A stretch of DNA of 64,000 nt from Blasia pusilla. Taxonomy: Eukaryota; Marchantiophyta; Marchantiopsida; Blasiales. Of this stretch, positions 34,194 to 44,745 are shown piece by piece (the first letter of the stretch is position 1; each line of letters begins with the position of its first letter). The notes under the pieces are model-generated. The model was not told where the DNA came from, did no database searches, and saw nothing but the letters and a program-made list of their open reading frames with translations. Location: positions 22,692,001 through 22,756,000 of the forward strand of contig CM114272.1 in the NCBI GenBank assembly GCA_050084515.1. Direction: 5' to 3'. The position numbers and the translations under genes were made by a program.

Positions 34194-35396
34194 ACCAAAC
34201 CCACTCTCCCAATGAGAGGCTTGGGTTACACACAAAAGGCAAGGAGGACCATAGGTCTTCTGCCTCATGCCAAGACATTCAACAAAGAGAGAATGAGTTC
34301 TCGAGCTCCCTCTCGTTGGGTATATCCCCTTCCCTCTCCAAAGATCTCTCCACCGTAACCTATGCTAATAGGTCATCTCCTTGGTTCTTGACCTAATGGA
34401 GGAGGTCGGTCGAAGGCCACTTCCCAAAGTGGAAAGTCAACAATACTCAAAATAATAACTTACCAAAAATAGTAAATTTCTCAATATGGCTCCAAATGAG
34501 CCGAAAAAAAAGTGAAACCTACTCTCTTAGGTCACCCATGGCCTCAACACATCATCCTCGACCTTCAGAGGCTATCTTCCAATATCCTCCAAGGCATTCT
34601 CCTAGATCTCGTTGATCTATCTATCCTAAAAGATGTCGTGTGCATACATATCGCTACACAACATACATTGTTATCATCGAACACACACACAAACACACAC
34701 GATCCCATGCTAACTCATGGCATCCATACACAGAGGCGAGAAGTACCAAAATATCTCCAATTAAAGTAAGATCCAATCTCTCTCTACACCATCTCACACC
34801 ATAGCTCTCAAAGGTGTGCACTCTCTCTCTCATGTCAAACCAAATCCACTCTCCTAATGAGAGGCTTGGGTTACACTCACAAGGCAAGGGACCATAGCTC
34901 CGCCGCCTCATGCCAAGAGGTTCAACAAAGAGAGAATGAGCTCTTAAGCTCTCTCTCCTTGAGGTATACCCCTCCCCTCTCCCAAGCTCTTTCCATGGTG
35001 AACTATGCTCCCAAGTCACCTCCTTGGCTCTTGACCTGATGTAGGAGATCAAGAGCAACTTACCAAAAATATAAAGTCAACTATCACCAACATGGAAACT
35101 TACCCGAAATAGTAAGTTTCTCTATATGGCTCCAAATGAGCCGAAACGAAGGGGAAACCTGCTCTCTCAGGTTTCCCGGGCCTCAACATGTCATTCTCGA
35201 CCTCTTGGGCATGTCCTCCACTACTCGTGAAGACGCTCTGCTAGATGCCACTGATCTATCCTAACAGTTCGTGATAGTTGTCATGCGCATACATATCGCT
35301 ACACAACATATATCATTGTCATTGAACACACACACGATGCCATGCTAACTCATGGCATCCATACACAAAGGCGAGAAGTACCAAAATCTCTCCAAT
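34131..35396 (-). repeat. two tandem LTR-like units of the methyltransferase retrotransposon
   Basis: Each unit (about 34131-34763 and 34766-35396) consists of a ~530-bp module and a ~120-bp module that begins TGTCATGCGCATACATATCG or similar and ends CTCCA on the plus strand. On the minus strand the right unit directly follows the polypurine tract at 35414-35397, so it is the 3' LTR of copy C. A third unit starts at 34128 and is split by the CACTA element. A (CT)26 tract at 34141-34191 lies in the first unit. Confidence 0.65.
34141..34191. repeat. (CT)n microsatellite, ~51 bp
   Basis: Pure CT dinucleotides. The matching place in the next unit holds only a short CTCTCTCTC. Confidence 0.97.
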
Positions 35397-35870
35397 CGCC
35401 CCCCTAGCTCGTGGTTAGGTCCCTCTAGCTCCAGATAACCATCTATCCCTACCTACCATGACATACATCTCTAGGACGCTAAGAGCATAAAGTCGGGTGC
35501 TCATGTGGCCCCATCGATAATCGCCTTCCTGTCATCCATGTCACAGAAAAAGTTGGAATCAAAACCTACCTAGTATCTCCTTTATGTACATCTGGGACAC
35601 ATCCATTGTCCCCGAGGAACCCAAGTGAGAGGTGGCGTCAGACATGCCATATGCCAACCTCTCGAACATCCATCACAAACTAGCATCGTGGCCGCACCAC
35701 GGATATAACCACATAACATACAACGCAAAACTGCAGGAACTACCGCTAAGCTCGGATCTATTATACCATCAATGTTAGGAAGGTGACATGGCGCACAATT
35801 ACGCACATGGTCCTTCCATACCATACCATCGCGTCCCTCCAGCAAGAAAACACCGGATGGCCAAACGTCA
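35397..35870 (-). pseudogene. 3' end of copy C: PHD finger, stop and polypurine tract
   Basis: GVFLLEGRDGMVWKDHV, then a C4HC3 PHD finger (MLCGYIRG, CDGCSRGWH, CLTPP, WMCPRC) ending at 35582, then 3' untranslated sequence and a purine tract (minus-strand CCACGAGCTAGGGGGGCG, 35414-35397). It resumes exactly where copy C breaks off at 44936, with copy 2 lying between. This is the reader domain at the end of the polyprotein. Confidence 0.8.
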
Positions 35871-35981
35871 CGCATGTCATGCGAATCCACATCGTCATAC
35901 AACATACATCACTGACATACTATACTCACATATATACATAACATAGACGAGAGCATCCACAAACCCAAGTGTACCACAACT

Positions 35982-36146
35982 GAAATCCGTGAAAGACCTA
36001 CTGTCATAAAACACGTATAGAATCACATACAATCGAGCCAAACCCACTCCACGATGGGAGAATCTAGGTCGAAGCTTGCGGGAAACACCATAGCCAAGAG
36101 CTCTACTCACTACCAAGGCTAACTCCCAACGCAACAGGCTCAACAC
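35982..36146 (-). mobile_element. SINE-like insertion 1
   Basis: About 165 bp closely similar to 44570-44745. It is flanked by TGTACCACAACT on both sides (35970-35981 and 36150-36161), extendable to 16 bp with one mismatch. On the minus strand, TAGCCTTGGTAGTGAGTAGAGC is a possible Box A and AGCTTCGACCT a possible Box B, suggesting a tRNA-derived SINE. It appears 5'-truncated relative to the other copy. Confidence 0.65.
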
Positions 36147-36161
36147 AAATGTACCACAACT

Positions 36162-36179
36162 CGCCCCCCTAACTGGCGG
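36162..36179 (-). promoter_or_regulatory. polypurine tract of copy 2
   Basis: Minus-strand CCGCCAGTTAGGGGGGCG, just before the 3' LTR module. Equivalent tracts lie at 35397-35414 and about 15378-15389. Confidence 0.7.
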
Positions 36180-36333
36180 TTAGGTCCCTCTAACTCCCAG
36201 GTAGCCCTATACATCTACTACATGCTATACACCTTCTTGGGTGCACGAATCAGAAGGCCGGGTGTTAGGTTGCCCCATCGTTAGTCGCACATCTGTAATC
36301 CATATCATGCAAAGATCAAGTCATCTACCCCTC

Positions 36334-36702
36334 CTAAGTACATTGAGGACAACCCCACCTTCCAGTAGGAACAACATCCATACGTGGAGTCAAACACATC
36401 ATGTGCCAACCCCTAGAACACCGATCACACACCAACATACGGGCTGCGTTACTAGCAGACCCACACAACATGCACCTCAAGCTAGCACGTATCATGGCTA
36501 AGCTTGGGTCAACAGTACCATCCACATTTGGAAGATGACATGGCGTACAATTACGCACATGGTCCTTCCAAACAACTCCATCACGACCCTCCAACATGAG
36601 AACTCCAGAAGCTAACACCTCGCGCATTCGTAAAATAGTGCGGCCTGCTGTCACATCCAACTTTGTCGGTGCAATCTGCTGCAAACAGACATAGTCCCCC
36701 AC
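36334..36702 (-). CDS. C-terminal integrase module and PHD finger, copy 2
   Basis: Begins GDYVCLQQIAPTKLDVTAG, the integrase C-terminal barrel-like region, then GVLMLEGRDGVVWKDHV. It ends in a C4HC3 zinc finger: LRCMLCGS, LVCDRCSRGWH, MCLTP, WGCPQC. The CxxC-CxxC-H-C-CxxC spacing fits PHD, which commonly binds methylated or unmodified histone H3 tails. Its likely role is to steer integration to particular chromatin, as chromodomains do in chromoviruses. That role is inferred. Confidence 0.85.
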   Translation of the reverse strand: MGDYVCLQQIAPTKLDVTAGRTILRMREVLASGVLMLEGRDGVVWKDHVRNCTPCHLPNVDGTVDPSLAMIRASLRCMLCGSASNAARMLVCDRCSRGWHMMCLTPRMDVVPTGRWGCPQCT

Positions 36703-36738
36703 ATGGAACCTACAAATTGATGGTCGATAACCTCCACC

Positions 36739-37720
36739 TCAAATGGTTGCATACCGCAATGTATCCCTGTGTTGGGCAATGGCAAGATTCTCAAAGGCTG
36801 TTGGCATAACTCTCCGGAAGAGCTCTGCCCGCTGAGAACACACTCTCATCCACATCTCTGGGTCATCAAGGTTCACCACCTCACTAGACTCCCAACAAAT
36901 TGCTGCTGGCAAGTCTGGATCTTGGCCGTATAACAGAAAATAAGGTGAGAAGGAAGCCAAGGATGCTTGGCGACTGAACCTATACCTCATAGCTAACCAT
37001 GGCAACTGAATATCCCAGTCTCCAAAATGCCCCTTCTGTAGGCCATACTTGCGCAATGCCCTCTTCACCGTATGAACCACACGCTCAGCCAAACCATCCG
37101 CCTCTAGATGATCTCAAGACGTGGTCCGATGATCAATCAACACCTTGTCACACAAGACCTGAAACTCACCCTGAAACTCTGTACCCTAGTCGGTCAGCAC
37201 TTCAGTTGGTGCACCAAAATGACTAAGCACTCTATCGAGAAACGCATACGCCGTTCCCTCACTTGCCTTGTCCGGTAATGCCACCAACTCAATCCACTTG
37301 GAGAAGTGCTCCACCATCACCAACACATATCGATGATGTCGTACAGTCAACGGTAACGGTCCCACAAAGTCCACACTCCAATGGTAACCCAACCCCATAA
37401 TAGGCAACGGGTGTAACTATGGTGTAGGGGCATTGAATGATGCCCTCACCTGATCATAAACCATACAACATGACACCAACTGCTGCACCTGAGTATGCAT
37501 GCCACGCCACCAATACTGACCAAGGAGTAAGCTATACGTACGCTTTATCCCAAAATGTCCCCACTCCTCATGGGCATGTCACACAATGCGCTCTCTCTGA
37601 GCCAAATGCGGCACTACTCGTACTCTACCATCCTCCCACCCACGGACAATATGTGTTCCCTCCAATCGATATCTCTTAGCACGTTGAAGAACACGGTCTC
37701 GCTCCTTGGCACTCACTATG
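36739..37720 (-). pseudogene. integrase of copy 2
   Basis: Zinc-binding N-terminus near 37.6-37.45 kb, in a different frame from the pieces below. The core has SVDFVGPLPL (Asp), VEHFSKWIELVALPDKASE, LTD (Asp) and ADGLAER with the catalytic Glu, then ALRKYGLQKGHFGDWDIQLPWLAM. A TAG directly follows the LTD Asp (37184-37182), and a TGA lies at TTS*DHLEADG where copy C has CGA. Otherwise the core is well conserved. Confidence 0.8.
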
Positions 37721-38796
37721 CCTGGCACCCTACTGGTCCGTAGGAACTCCAACACCAATGCATCATCATGAATATCACGCTGATCCGTACCACTATCTCC
37801 AACCTTAGGATCTGAAGGCTGGCCATCTATCCTCTGACTAGAGTAAGATATCATGTGGTCCTCCATACTAGAGTCCATCCCTAACCAACATAAAAAGGCG
37901 GATGCATGCCAACCTGGCACCATCTCCTCATCAACCTCGCCATGCCATCTAGCCCCAGTTGTATCCTCTTGGCTAGTACATGGGTTCCTACTCAACCCAT
38001 CAACATCAAGGTTGGCAACTCCATGTCTATGTACCACCTGGAAGTCATACTCCTGTAAGATAAGAGCCCACCGTGCAAGCTTCCCTGTAAGCTTGTCAGA
38101 CTCCATCAACCATTTGAGCGGCAGGTGATCAGTAACAAGGGTAAACTGTGTGCCAAACAAGTCACACCTAAAGTGTGCCATAGCCCACACTACTGCCAAG
38201 CACTCTAGCTCATATGAACTGTAGCGCGACTCCCCTGCATTATTCGAACGACTTGCATAGGCCACCACAAACTCCATGTGCTCATCATCATGTTGTGTCA
38301 ACACCGCTCCAAGTCCCAACCTACTCCAATCAGTGTGTAATTGAAATGGGCGCCCTCTGATAGGTCTCCTCAAGATAGGCGCCGCCACCAACTGGGCCTT
38401 AAGCTCCACAAAAGCTCTCTCCCGATCATCTCCCCAGTGCCACTCTTGATCTGATTTCAGCAATTGGTTCAAAGGCTTTGCCATAGCACTAAATCCCTTC
38501 ACATACCTCCAATAGTAGTTCGCCAATCCCATGAATGCTCGAACTCTATTCACATCTACCGGACGCGGAATAATTGCAATAGCCTCCACCTTTGCTTGTT
38601 GAACTCCCAAACCACCTGGATAGATCACATGACCCAAGGACTCAACATCCTCATGGAAGAACTTACACTTTCCTGGATGCAAACGTAGACCATGAGCTTT
38701 CAACCGCTCAAACACCATTTGCAAATGTATTTGATGCTCCTCCACCGTGTTACTGAACACCAAGATATCATCAATGTAACACCGAACAAAATCCAA
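37579..38796 (-). CDS. RT C-terminal part, RNase H and integrase N-terminal linker, copy 2
   Basis: 405 codons open. It begins within RT palm (RCYIDDILVFS, with the catalytic YIDD), then HPGKCKFF and GHVIYPGGLGV (thumb), RVRAFMGLANYYWRYVKGFS (connection), and RNase H with all expected acidic positions: QLHTDWSRLGLGAVL, YSSYELECLAVVWA and VTDHLPLKWLM. The tail RNPCTSQEDTTGARW leads to the integrase N-terminus. A ~5-nt insertion near 38800 relative to copy 1 separates this frame from the upstream RT half. Confidence 0.85.
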   Translation of the reverse strand: MDFVRCYIDDILVFSNTVEEHQIHLQMVFERLKAHGLRLHPGKCKFFHEDVESLGHVIYPGGLGVQQAKVEAIAIIPRPVDVNRVRAFMGLANYYWRYVKGFSAMAKPLNQLLKSDQEWHWGDDRERAFVELKAQLVAAPILRRPIRGRPFQLHTDWSRLGLGAVLTQHDDEHMEFVVAYASRSNNAGESRYSSYELECLAVVWAMAHFRCDLFGTQFTLVTDHLPLKWLMESDKLTGKLARWALILQEYDFQVVHRHGVANLDVDGLSRNPCTSQEDTTGARWHGEVDEEMVPGWHASAFLCWLGMDSSMEDHMISYSSQRIDGQPSDPKVGDSGTDQRDIHDDALVLEFLRTSRVPGIVSAKERDRVLQRAKRYRLEGTHIVRGWEDGRVRVVPHLAQRERIV

Positions 38797-38801
38797 CCCT
38801 G

Positions 38802-39434
38802 CTAGGCTAGGATCCTATCCATCACTCTCTGAAACTTGGCAGGTGCATTCTTCAACCCAAAGGGTAAGAATTTCCACTGGTACAAACAATCCTTGCCATG
38901 AGAGTTGACACCCCAAAATGCTGTCTTGGCCTTGTCACTCTCCCGAATCGGCAATTGATGGTATCTTGCCCGAAGATCCAAAGTACTGAAAATCTTTGCC
39001 TGTCCCACCACATCAAAGATCTCCTCAAGTGTGGGCATGGCATACCTATCGGCCTTGGTTTGCCAATTGATAGGACGGTAATCTCAACACATCCGCCCAT
39101 CCGTGTAGTTGCCATGCATATCCTTTTTAGCAGGCATGACAATGGCTGATGCATACTCTCCATAAGACAACTCCACTAATCCAGTCTCCAAAAGGTCCAA
39201 CGTCCTACTCTGACTCAGGTCCCTCTCCATATCACTATATCGGTAGGGACGACGGAAGATTGGCGTATCACTAGCCAAATCAATCCGTATACCGGGTCCA
39301 ACCAGAGAACCCAACTCCTTCATGCTAAAGGCAAAACAACTCCTATAAGCACGTAGGAATTGTGTCAAGCGTCGTTTCTCACCTCCCGTAAGCTTGGGCC
39401 CAAGTAATGGCTCCCAAGTCTCCTCCACTGGCAC
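38802..39434 (-). pseudogene. RT N-terminal half, copy 2
   Basis: 39434-39084 carries LLGPKLTGGEKRRLTQFL, SLVGPGIRIDLAS and ASAIVMPAKKDMHGNYTDGRMC. A TGA follows, where copy 1 reads GGA. Then 39038-38802 continues in the same sense with LEEIFDVVGQAKIFSTLDLRA and FLPFGLKNAPAKFQ, ending at MDRILA, where a small insertion shifts the frame to the next piece. It lies immediately downstream of the methyltransferase. Confidence 0.8.
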
Positions 39435-39683
39435 ACTTGAGGGAGAGGATGATGCTATTGGCTGCTACGCAACCCCCTCACAAGATGGTACACCCTTAGC
39501 TACACCATCATTTGAGCAAATAACTCCTCCGCCAACATGAGCAACCAACTCCACATGCCCAGCCATTACATCCCATTTACTCCAAGGATGCAAAATACTA
39601 CTCTCCTCGCCCCCAGCCGATGTCTCTACCATCCCGGTATCCATCGAGCTCATTACAAGGGGTGGAAGATCCACAGACATAGT

Positions 39684-40777
39684 TCAAAGTCGACCTTGCT
39701 CGGCCATACCAAGACTCAAAATCCAAGTCAAACAATTCAGGTCCATGGCCTGACCCAACACATGATGTCGTGAAGCCTCAGAAATGGAAGCAACCATTGT
39801 CACACCAGTAGCAAATCCCATCGCACGCTCTCTCTCATCAGCGTTAGGCTCCACCAACTGTCGCACATGAGAATCCCATACAAGCCCGGGACCACCTTCC
39901 CTGTAGGCATGTAACGAGGGAAAACTCACAAATGTGGGTAGTGCCATCCTAGGCTGGCCCACACGGTTCACCACTGCCATGGGTGACCGATCAATAACCC
40001 TCACCACCTGAGAAAGTCGCCCAATATCCAAGATACTATCCACTATAAGGCAAGGATCCCGCTGCACTGCATCATATGCTCAACGTAGAACCTCCCTAGG
40101 CAACAAGTTTGTCCACCACAAGCGTGGACGATGTGCACGCTGAGCCAACTCATGTTTGCATCCAACAACACCGCTGGTCCAATCCAAGACCGCGCCTCAT
40201 GAACACTCACCATCATCCGGGTCCGAGTGTCACCCAACAATGGAACATTCTCCGAATGTAAGTAAGGTCGGAGCACGTGTCGATGAACTGAAGATGTTGT
40301 AACACCTGTAACATCTCCCAAAACAATCGAGACCTAGGGTCGTGTAATCCCTCACCACAGCCTGCACATGTATGACCCTCACATGGCCATCCAGCAATCA
40401 CCAAATCCACAGGACCAACCCTCTCAAGGTCCTGCGCCCCCAACAATGCAATGTGTGACGGCAAAGCACGTTGGTATGCACAAATAGCTGATGGCGGCAA
40501 CAACTCAAGATATCTCCGCCTCAACTGACCAGTATGTCGGGATGAGACTCTCTGGGCCGTCTCATCTCGCTCCACATACACGTATCCCCGCACAGGAATA
40601 CCGGCCTGCAACACTGCAGCCAAACCAGTGCTAATCCCACCAAAGAGATCTAACACACAAATGCCCTCCAGCAGATACTGCCATACAATAGGTGTAGTAT
40701 CCAAAGGAGATAATCCAACTAGACCAGAAGTAGGAGTCCGCCGTGAGGCCTCCTCTTCCTCGTGAGATATAACAGCC
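39684..40777 (-). pseudogene. DNMT3-like cytosine-5 DNA methyltransferase in retrotransposon copy 2
   Basis: Predicted to methylate cytosine using S-adenosylmethionine. 40704-40213 carries motif I VLDLFGGISTGLAAVL (residues 17-32), an acidic VYVERDE, and motif IV DLVIAGWPCEGHT with the catalytic Cys at about residue 108, followed by SRLFWEM. Motif VI ENVP is encoded near 40257, after a 1-nt deletion relative to copy 1. A motif VIII-like RPRLWWTNLLP lies near 40130, after a second frame change. 40067-39684 carries motif IX-like DERERAMGF and motif X-like HHVLGQAMDLN. The ISTGL core and short recognition region recall DNMT3, which is known in mosses and absent from angiosperms. A TGA near 40081 also interrupts. 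It is a recent pseudogene, not an active enzyme. Confidence 0.82.
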
Positions 40778-41233
40778 TCACAGCAAGCCCTCCTGCACTA
40801 GGCGATCAGCCTCTTGCCGTAGTGCACCGCCTGAACTCCAAAGTGGCACATCCAACGATGAGGATGCCACTGCTGCAAAAATAGGGACCTCCTCTACCTC
40901 CTCATGCACAAGAGAATCCACAGCAGAAACATTACCCTCCAAAAAGTCTCTTGGCCAAGTGACTACTCCACTAAAACCAGCCACATATGCTAATATTGTT
41001 GGGGAAGACCCTCCTGGTCGAGCCCCATAAATAAATCTCACAGGAACTTGGCTCATACGTCCATCCCCGGACTGCCAACCAGGTCTATAAGACGTTGTCT
41101 CAGTCCAGTAATCCATCTGAAAACCCATCGGGTACAATACTACTCCTCCAACTAGTACATCATACAACTCGGCTGATGTGACTACCGTAGATACTCCCAA
41201 CCGGGAGCTATCATTCGCATGATCTGGTCTCAA
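40778..41233 (-). CDS. linker domain between protease and methyltransferase, copy 2
   Basis: 152 codons continuing the protease frame after a single TAG at 41236-41234. It contains VSTVVTSAELYDVLVGGVVLYPMG, a DYWTETTSYRPGW block, VPVRFIYG and VTWPRDFLEGN. I do not know this domain. Copy 1 keeps a matching ITWPSDLIEG just before its methyltransferase, so it belongs to the family. It could be the protease C-terminus or a partner domain of the methyltransferase. It ends at a TGA with a frame change before the methyltransferase. Confidence 0.6.
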   Translation of the reverse strand: MRPDHANDSSRLGVSTVVTSAELYDVLVGGVVLYPMGFQMDYWTETTSYRPGWQSGDGRMSQVPVRFIYGARPGGSSPTILAYVAGFSGVVTWPRDFLEGNVSAVDSLVHEEVEEVPIFAAVASSSLDVPLWSSGGALRQEADRLVQEGLL

Positions 41234-42016
41234 CTATACAGAAAACTTCTCTCGTGTCATGAATTGAGACTTATCATTGGCTCCTCCAAGTGATGTTTGA
41301 ATCTGGAATGGGCAAGGCTCAAGCTCTGACCTCCAAATACCCAAACCAATACATGCCGCCTTTCCCAACATCAAAGGTTGGGCACCAGAGTCTAACATGA
41401 CTCTATCTGGTCTATACACCTGTCCTGTAGGACTCACTAATCGGAATATCCCATTCCAGTTGTCCAACATACATACACCAGGTGTAAGCCTCTCACGATC
41501 AATGGCTGGCCGGGCTAGTAATGCATCCATCTTCGCCGCTGCTGCCTGCCAAGTAGCACTGGTACTCAATGCTACACCTGACATAGAGGGTCGCTCCACC
41601 GCAACACCCTCATCCACCTCAGCATGTGTAGCAGTAACACCCCCACGTTCACACAACGTGGTTGCTAGCTGAAATACAGGAGCTAAGTCAACTCCTAAAG
41701 CCATTAGCTCCGTGGCCGAAAAAAATGGGGATCCCAAAACTGAAGTTGCCATCCGCAAGACTGCACTGGATGCTGCATCCGTGTCTACTACACGCGATGT
41801 AGATGCCTCAATCCCCATTTTCGGCTCAATAGGCTGCGTAGGAACCATGGATGGAGTCCTAAGCACCTCAAACAACAAGAATGACTGGGGAAGCCTAGCC
41901 TGCCTCCCAGCCTCACCCCTCTGTGGGTCCAACTCACAAGAGCACCACGTGGCTCGACGCTCGAGTGGCTCTCTCTGAATCGCAGCCGATGCCTCAATCA
42001 GGCAAAGACTCGCCAT
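41234..42016 (-). CDS. retropepsin-like protease region, copy 2
   Basis: Long low-complexity N-terminal part, then PDRVMLDSGAQPLMLGKAA, a DSG-type aspartic protease active site, and QTSLGGANDK toward the end. It would process the polyprotein. The frame is continuous with gag upstream (only a TAG at 42077 separates them) and with the linker downstream (only a TAG at 41234). Gag-Pro-linker therefore forms one frame with three amber codons. Confidence 0.75.
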   Translation of the reverse strand: MASLCLIEASAAIQREPLERRATWCSCELDPQRGEAGRQARLPQSFLLFEVLRTPSMVPTQPIEPKMGIEASTSRVVDTDAASSAVLRMATSVLGSPFFSATELMALGVDLAPVFQLATTLCERGGVTATHAEVDEGVAVERPSMSGVALSTSATWQAAAAKMDALLARPAIDRERLTPGVCMLDNWNGIFRLVSPTGQVYRPDRVMLDSGAQPLMLGKAACIGLGIWRSELEPCPFQIQTSLGGANDKSQFMTREKFSV

Positions 42017-42076
42017 ATAAGAGAGATCATCCCTCCATAAGACGTGGAAGCCCCTGCTCCCGAACTCCGATCTATG

Positions 42077-43447
42077 CTAGATACTAGCCACAGTAGCCAA
42101 CTTCTGCTCCAACTGCTCAATCCTGGCAGCCATAGTTGACTCTGTCGTAGTGATAGGGGTGGCCAGCGTAGGCTCTCCAACCACTGGTCCGCCTCTACCA
42201 CCTCTACCACCTCGGCCTCTCAGAGCTACTCCACCACGGCCGCGGCTTGATCTCAACTCTGGATGAAGATCAAAGCAACGCTCTCGAGGATGACCTGGTC
42301 TCCCGCAATGATCACACTGAGTTGGGGCCGATTGAGGCCCATCCTCCAAAGTCCGTCTCCCATCCTCTTGGGGACAAAACTTCCTAACATGATCACCTCC
42401 ACATGTCCAACATGACTATCCTTGCTGCGGGGTAGCAAATGAAGGCAATGGTCTCTGCGCAAGTATCCCTCTAGGACCTGACTGAGGTCGTGTGTACCCC
42501 CCACGACTCCCACTACTACTACCACCACCACTACTACGAGACTGTGAGGTGGGCTGCTGAACACGAGAAGTAGTAGTTGTATCCCTACTGAATGCGGATG
42601 TCACCACTCTCTCCTTCACCATGTTAAGTTCAATCTTCTCAGATAGAGCAAACACATGGGTCAATGTGGGTGAATCATCACTCATAAGAGTAGCATCACG
42701 TACCCTGCAGCGCAACTCTCTATCCAAGATCCCATACCAAAATTGGACTGCCTGAGCCTCAGTCATACCTTGGGTAACTAAAATCAAGCGTCGCATACGA
42801 GTGTATGCCTCACGAAGACTCTCACCAGTCTTTTGCTCAAATTCTTGAAGACTCCTCAACTTCTCTGTCTTCACTCCCTGATAGTTCTTCTTCAACATCT
42901 TGAAGAACTCTACAACCAGGCTAACCGATGGTGGGGCACTAGTACCTCCACTAGTACCCCCATTGGTACTCCCACTCCGGCTTGTACTCGTACCACTCAA
43001 CGCCAGGCTGGCTGGCATAGTAGGAGCACTACCACCAATACCACCATGGGTGATAGACACATAGCCTGGAGACCAATATTGTCTCCACGCCTCAATCTCA
43101 ACAACATGGTCCTTCCTAAACTCATGGTAATCATCCATGGGTGGTCCCTCCAAGTGCTGAAACAACCCCTTCCAAGCCAAGAAGGGTGTAAACAACGTGG
43201 CGTTCCGCAACATCTGCATATCACACCACTTATCAAACTCTTGCATAAAGTCCTCCAACTCAATGGTGCCCACTGCACCCGAGTATCGTCGAGGGCCCTT
43301 CATGGCCCCATATATCCCGTCCATGTCCCAAATCAATGGAGCTGCAACACTCGATAACAACGTAAAAGACTCGGTGTTTGGAACACCCTCGTCCTCCTCT
43401 TCATCAACCGTCGGAAGTGGAAAAGGTAGCCGATACCCTCCAATCAC
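42077..43447 (-). CDS. gag with two zinc knuckles, copy 2
   Basis: Starts at 43447 (MIGGYRLPFPLP). Capsid-like part: GTIELEDFMQEFDKW, LAWKGLFQHLEGPPMDDYHEF, VKTEKLRSLQEFEQKTGESL, AYTRMRRLILV, YGILDRELRCRVRDA and LSEKIELN. A Ser/Gly/Arg-rich linker leads to CWTCGGDHVRKFC and CDHCGRPGHPRERC, both CCHC-type. The frame is open except for a TAG at 42416, just before the first knuckle. An RGG-rich stretch and a short helical end (ARIEQLEQKLATV) follow. It packages element RNA. Confidence 0.85.
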
Positions 43448-44557
43448 AAATGGAAATCAAGGTAACACAATCCACCAAACGTGGCGCCCCCTGAATCCAC
43501 AGAACCCACCACACAATTCTAACGCAATAGCTACTCCGCCTCGGGTCGATGACGTGCTAGTCGGACTCGCAACACCTGAAACTATCACCTGCATGGAGAG
43601 GCTACACCGTACTATGCGCTAGAGGTACATCAACCAAAAACCTGAGATGCATAAAGCGCCTAACACATCTCCGAATAGCACCAAATGAGCTACACCAGTG
43701 TGTACACTGGCATAGTTAAGAACTCCGCAATTAAGCGTCCTCCAGGCAGAATAGCCCAAAGATGAGTGACCAATTATGCAACACTCAAATCACAAATCCT
43801 GCAAAAACTCCCTCACGCACAAGCAAGCAAGCTTGCTTGCTTGCTCCTTGCTCCTTACTCCACCTCTCACGCCCACTCGCCCCAAGCTACCACGAGTTGC
43901 CTCAAAGCCTCCACGCACCAACCAACCAGCCCCTCCGATCAGCTGTCCACCATAGCCAGACCTTGAGCTAGTCCACAAAATTTCGATCAGCAATTACTTC
44001 ACAAATCCTTGACCAAAATCAAATCTGTTTCAACCAGAATTCAATTGACCACCATAGCTATCTCTCCACAAAAAATCAGCTACAACCAAGATCTGTACTC
44101 CGAGCTAAAAATCAGACAAACTTGTTGTCCATACACCTCCAGAATTGCAGATCCGACAGCGCTTCTGCCCAGTTTCATGCACGCAGAAATCCGTAACGCT
44201 CCACACACTCGAGTAGATAGCTTCACATGAGATCACAATACAAGTAGAAATAGGAACCTCTCACCCGATCTGGATGAACTTCAACAAGCTTCCGCACTCC
44301 AAGCTCTCCACATCAGAAAACCGTCAAACACGAACCAGAATCTTCAACCCTTGATAACTTCCAACTCCCTTGACGAAATCCGGTGATCTAAAGCGCGTTG
44401 GAAAGCTCTCAGAAAGGTGCTTCTTTCCCAACCAACCACGCACAAGATCCACACCTCCAACATAGGCCACAAGCCACGAACATCCACGGCTGAGTACACA
44501 ATCAGCCCTAACCAGATCCTACTAATCCACAATCGAAGCTTCAATCGATCGACTCCA
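43448..44557 (-). other. 5' leader of copy 2
   Basis: No coding domain. It contains GCAAGCAAGCAAGC/GCTTGCTTGC near 43820-43845, able to form a hairpin. No clear PBS could be read, so the LTR-leader border is not set. Confidence 0.4.
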
Positions 44558-44569
44558 GTTCTTTGAGTG

Positions 44570-44745
44570 AAATCTGTGAAAGACCTACTATCATAAAACA
44601 CATATAGAATCACATACAATCGAGCCAAACCCACTCCACGATGGCAGAATCTAGGTCGAAGCTTGCGGGAAACACCATAGCCAAGAGCTCTACTCACTAC
44701 CAAGGCTAACTCCCAACGCAACAGGCTCAACTCAAGGAACTGATT
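44570..44745 (-). mobile_element. SINE-like insertion 2
   Basis: 176 bp, flanked by an exact 12-bp direct repeat GTTCTTTGAGTG (44558-44569 and 44746-44757). It is the same sequence family as 35982-36146 and about 14 bases longer at its minus-strand 5' end. Different target repeats at the two sites show independent insertion. Confidence 0.7.
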
